64,000 bases of DNA from Acidisphaera sp. S103 (GTDB lineage Bacteria > Pseudomonadota > Alphaproteobacteria > Acetobacterales > Acetobacteraceae). The notes beneath the pieces were generated by a model. The model saw only the letters and a program-made list of their open reading frames with translations, ran no database searches and had not been told where the DNA came from. Of this stretch, positions 62,260 to 64,000 are shown one piece after another; within the stretch, counting starts at the first letter, position 1; each line of letters starts with the position of its first letter. The position numbers and the translations under genes were made by a program. Where the stretch lies: NCBI RefSeq assembly GCF_009765975.1, contig NZ_LMUJ01000032.1, forward strand, positions 182,424-246,423, written 5' to 3'.

Positions 62260-63309
62260 CTAATGCCCCTGCCAGGCATCGAAGCGTTGCCGCAGCTTGG
62301 GCAGGTTGTCGTGCCAGAAGCCGGTGTCGACCTTCAGCCCGGCGGCCAGATTCGCCGGTGCGCTCGCCGAGACGGCGGCCAGGTCGGGCGGCAATCCGTC
62401 GTTCAGTCCCTTGACCAGCCCGGCATCGCCGCCTTGCTTCAGCAGCCGAAGCTCGACCGCCGGCATGCCGGTGAAATACAGGAACTGCTGCGCCGAACGC
62501 GCGGCCTGGCTGCCTTTCATGATGGCCCAGCTTTGCACCTCATTGAGGCTGCCGGCGAATTGCAGGCCGAAATTCTTATGTTCCTGGTCCGCCGTCGCGG
62601 CGATCTGCCCGCTGGGTCCGGTGGTCATCAGCACGTCGCCGGAGGCCAGGATATGCGCTGCCTCGGTGTCGGTGGACCACCAGACGATGTAGGGTTTCAA
62701 CTGGTCGAGCTTGCGGAACGCCCGGTCCACGCCCTCGGCGGAGGACAGCGTCTTGTAGACATCGGCCGGTGCCACGCCGTCCGCCATCAGGGCGAACTCC
62801 AGGTTGCCGCGCACGCCTTTGCGCAGGCCGCGCTTGCCGGGATATTTCGCCACATCCCAGAAATCCGCCCAGGTCGGGGCGACCGGCAGCTTGTCCTTGT
62901 CCCAGGCCAGCACGGTGGTGTCGACGACGGCGCCGACGCCGCAGTCGCTGACCGCCTGTGGCAGATAGTGGTCCTTGCCGCCGATCGCCGACCAGTCGAG
63001 CTTCTCGAACAGGCCCTCGCCACAGCCGGCGGACAGTTCGTCCGCGTCGACCAGGACCAAATCCCAGGGGTTGTTGGGCGTCTTGGCCTGGGTGCGCAGC
63101 TTGTCGATCCCGCCGTCCCAGACCTCTTGCTGGACCGGATCGCCGGTGAGGGCGGTGAACGGCTGCACGTAGGCTGACTGCATCGCTTGCTGCAGCGACG
63201 CGTCGCGCGTGACGATCGTCAGATCGTTCGGGCTGGCGAGGGCCGAGGGTACGGCCAACGCCGGGGCGGCAAGCAGCGCCACGGTGACCAGAAGCGAGCG
63301 GGCGGGCAT
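62260..63309 (-). CDS. ABC transporter substrate-binding protein (polyamine/Fe type)
   Basis: This 349-residue periplasmic protein has a signal peptide (MPARSLLVTVALLAAPALAV, cleaved near ALA-S). The two-lobe fold of spermidine/putrescine-binding proteins (PBP family 2) is suggested by LTIVTRDASLQQAM, VVDTTVLAWDKDKLPVAPTW and KGSQAARSAQQFLYFTG. No permease or ATPase gene is in the window, so it is an orphan or lies at the edge of a cluster. Substrate uncertain; polyamines are the usual cargo. Confidence 0.85.
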   Translation of the reverse strand: MPARSLLVTVALLAAPALAVPSALASPNDLTIVTRDASLQQAMQSAYVQPFTALTGDPVQQEVWDGGIDKLRTQAKTPNNPWDLVLVDADELSAGCGEGLFEKLDWSAIGGKDHYLPQAVSDCGVGAVVDTTVLAWDKDKLPVAPTWADFWDVAKYPGKRGLRKGVRGNLEFALMADGVAPADVYKTLSSAEGVDRAFRKLDQLKPYIVWWSTDTEAAHILASGDVLMTTGPSGQIAATADQEHKNFGLQFAGSLNEVQSWAIMKGSQAARSAQQFLYFTGMPAVELRLLKQGGDAGLVKGLNDGLPPDLAAVSASAPANLAAGLKVDTGFWHDNLPKLRQRFDAWQGH

Positions 63310-63543
63310 GAACAGACTGATATCCGGCTTCCTGATGATGGATCGACGCTACAGGTCGCCGCCTTTTTGAGCAACGACCCCCCATGGCGCCACGGTAAAC
63401 AATCGCCTGTCACAATATGTTGCCGAATCATATCGGCTATCGACAGAATCGGGGTTTTCCGGGTTCGGACGAAAGAACCCGCACCAGGGCGTTGGGATCG
63501 CCAGGGCGAAATTTATCTTTCGATGCGCCAGGCATGGCCTAAA
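63310..63543. other. 234-base stretch without a gene
   Basis: No gene is visible. It contains the promoter side of the substrate-binding protein gene (minus strand) and runs into the antitoxin remnant on the plus strand. Confidence 0.4.
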
Positions 63544-63557
63544 CTAAGTGGACTTAG
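63544..63557 (+). promoter_or_regulatory. palindromic operator-like site before the antitoxin remnant
   Basis: CTAAGT and ACTTAG form a 14-base palindrome about 20 bases before the ATG at 63578. Phd/YefM antitoxins bind such palindromes to repress their own operon. TAGTAT partly overlapping its right side could be a -10. Confidence 0.4.
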
Positions 63558-63577
63558 TATGGTGAGACACGCTCATT

Positions 63578-63783
63578 ATGCGCTGTGTCAACATCCACCA
63601 AGGCCAAGACCCATCTGTCCAGGCTTCTTGAAGAGGCGGTCAGGGGTGAGCCTTTCATCATCGCCAAGGCCGGCAAGCCATTGGTGACGGTTACTCGTAT
63701 TGAGGATTCCTCCGCCCCGCGGAAAACCCGGCTGGGTTTCGCGGCGGGCCGGTTCAAGGTGCCGGATGACTTTGACTCCTGGT
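63578..63783 (+). pseudogene. Phd/YefM-type antitoxin, frameshifted and truncated
   Basis: The start MRCVNIH (63578-63598) is the family N-terminus, but the rest (AKTHLSRLLEEAVRGEPFII to VPDDFDSW) is in another frame: four bases, CAAG, stand at 63599-63602 where three are expected. After DDFDSW the sequence no longer fits the family, and no PIN or RelE toxin follows. A GTG at 63585 would give an uninterrupted frame missing the native start. Most likely it is a dead toxin-antitoxin remnant. Confidence 0.55.
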
Positions 63784-64000
63784 GCGTCATGTCTGAGCGT
63801 ACAGCCGGACGTTCAGGCCCGGACATCGGGCCGTCGCCCATCGTGACGGCGAAAGTGAATGCAACCACCGGTTTCTGCCACAGCGCTGCGGTCGAAGGCC
63901 GCTGAGGAACGCCGTCACAAGAAGGTCAGCGGCGGTTGTCTCACGCGGGCGCTGCTCCACATCTTGTGTTGCCACGATGATGCAACAAAAAATCACCAGA
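63784..64000. other. right edge, no gene recognised
   Basis: The last 217 bases have no supported gene. The sequence departs abruptly from the antitoxin family at the left, so it may be DNA joined to the remnant by rearrangement. The minus-strand frame here has no recognisable domain. Confidence 0.35.

Noticed and set aside
1..64000. tRNA, rRNA, CRISPR or intact insertion sequence
   Set aside because: Reading both strands, I found no cloverleaf, rRNA core, repeat-spacer array or transposase; the repeats seen are short palindromes.

Overview
This 64 kb window is a GC-rich stretch of a bacterial chromosome. It most resembles an alphaproteobacterium of the Rhodospirillales, probably Acetobacteraceae. 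The evidence is an HpnN hopanoid transporter, TrcR/DUF1013, DUF1192, a cysteine-poor ribosomal protein L31, an ATP12 chaperone, a CBP3-type cytochrome bc1 chaperone, and a giant Hint-domain repeat protein of a kind frequent in that family. This placement is an inference from gene content. I recognise no tRNA, rRNA, CRISPR array or intact insertion sequence.

Layout. 1-6.4 kb: two small exported proteins, hpnN, rpmE, an Hsp20 gene behind a ROSE-like RNA thermometer, and small DUF1192, TrcR and YdcH genes. 6.4-20.5 kb: purE-purK, then tkt, gap and pgk, with a 4.9 kb antisense gene for a repetitive Hint protein between gap and pgk, followed by a deoxyribosyltransferase, a DUF3237 protein and an M20 peptidase. 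20.5-34 kb: a brnT-brnA toxin-antitoxin pair, ribF behind a coupled 14-codon reading frame, a GNAT-NUDIX fusion, a CinA/MoaB-like protein, a HlyD-FUSC exporter, rarA, an LLM oxidoreductase, and the compact series rluC-like / asmA-like / ATP12 / acylphosphatase. 34-45.7 kb: cupin, NUDIX, MgtC, a two-gene chromate transporter beside a ModE-like regulator, csaA, ggt and amidase, nitroreductase, an MFS transporter, and bamE divergent from cbp3-yceD. 45.9-49.8 kb: an accessory-looking module of a BTAD/TPR regulator, an unrecognised 135-residue protein and a YcaO enzyme. 50-64 kb: an FAD oxidoreductase with a CoA-transferase and two VOC proteins, DUF1178, grxC, cca, the rfbBACD dTDP-rhamnose operon, a tiny lipoprotein with a TetR regulator, a GST, a polyamine-type binding protein and a decayed antitoxin.

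The intergenic DNA is unusually structured. Seven copies of a palindromic repeat have constant flanks and covarying hairpin arms; most sit at gene 3' ends. Two unrelated long inverted repeats lie in gene-free stretches: a 208-base nested palindrome at 61902-62109 and a 110-base element at 56189-56298. Two further short repeat pairs surround the MFS gene and the bamE/cbp3 promoter region.

The best candidates for something undescribed are the YcaO/BTAD/135-residue module, which lies where plsX-fabH commonly follow yceD, the large nested palindrome, and the signal-less Hint protein lodged between two glycolytic genes.
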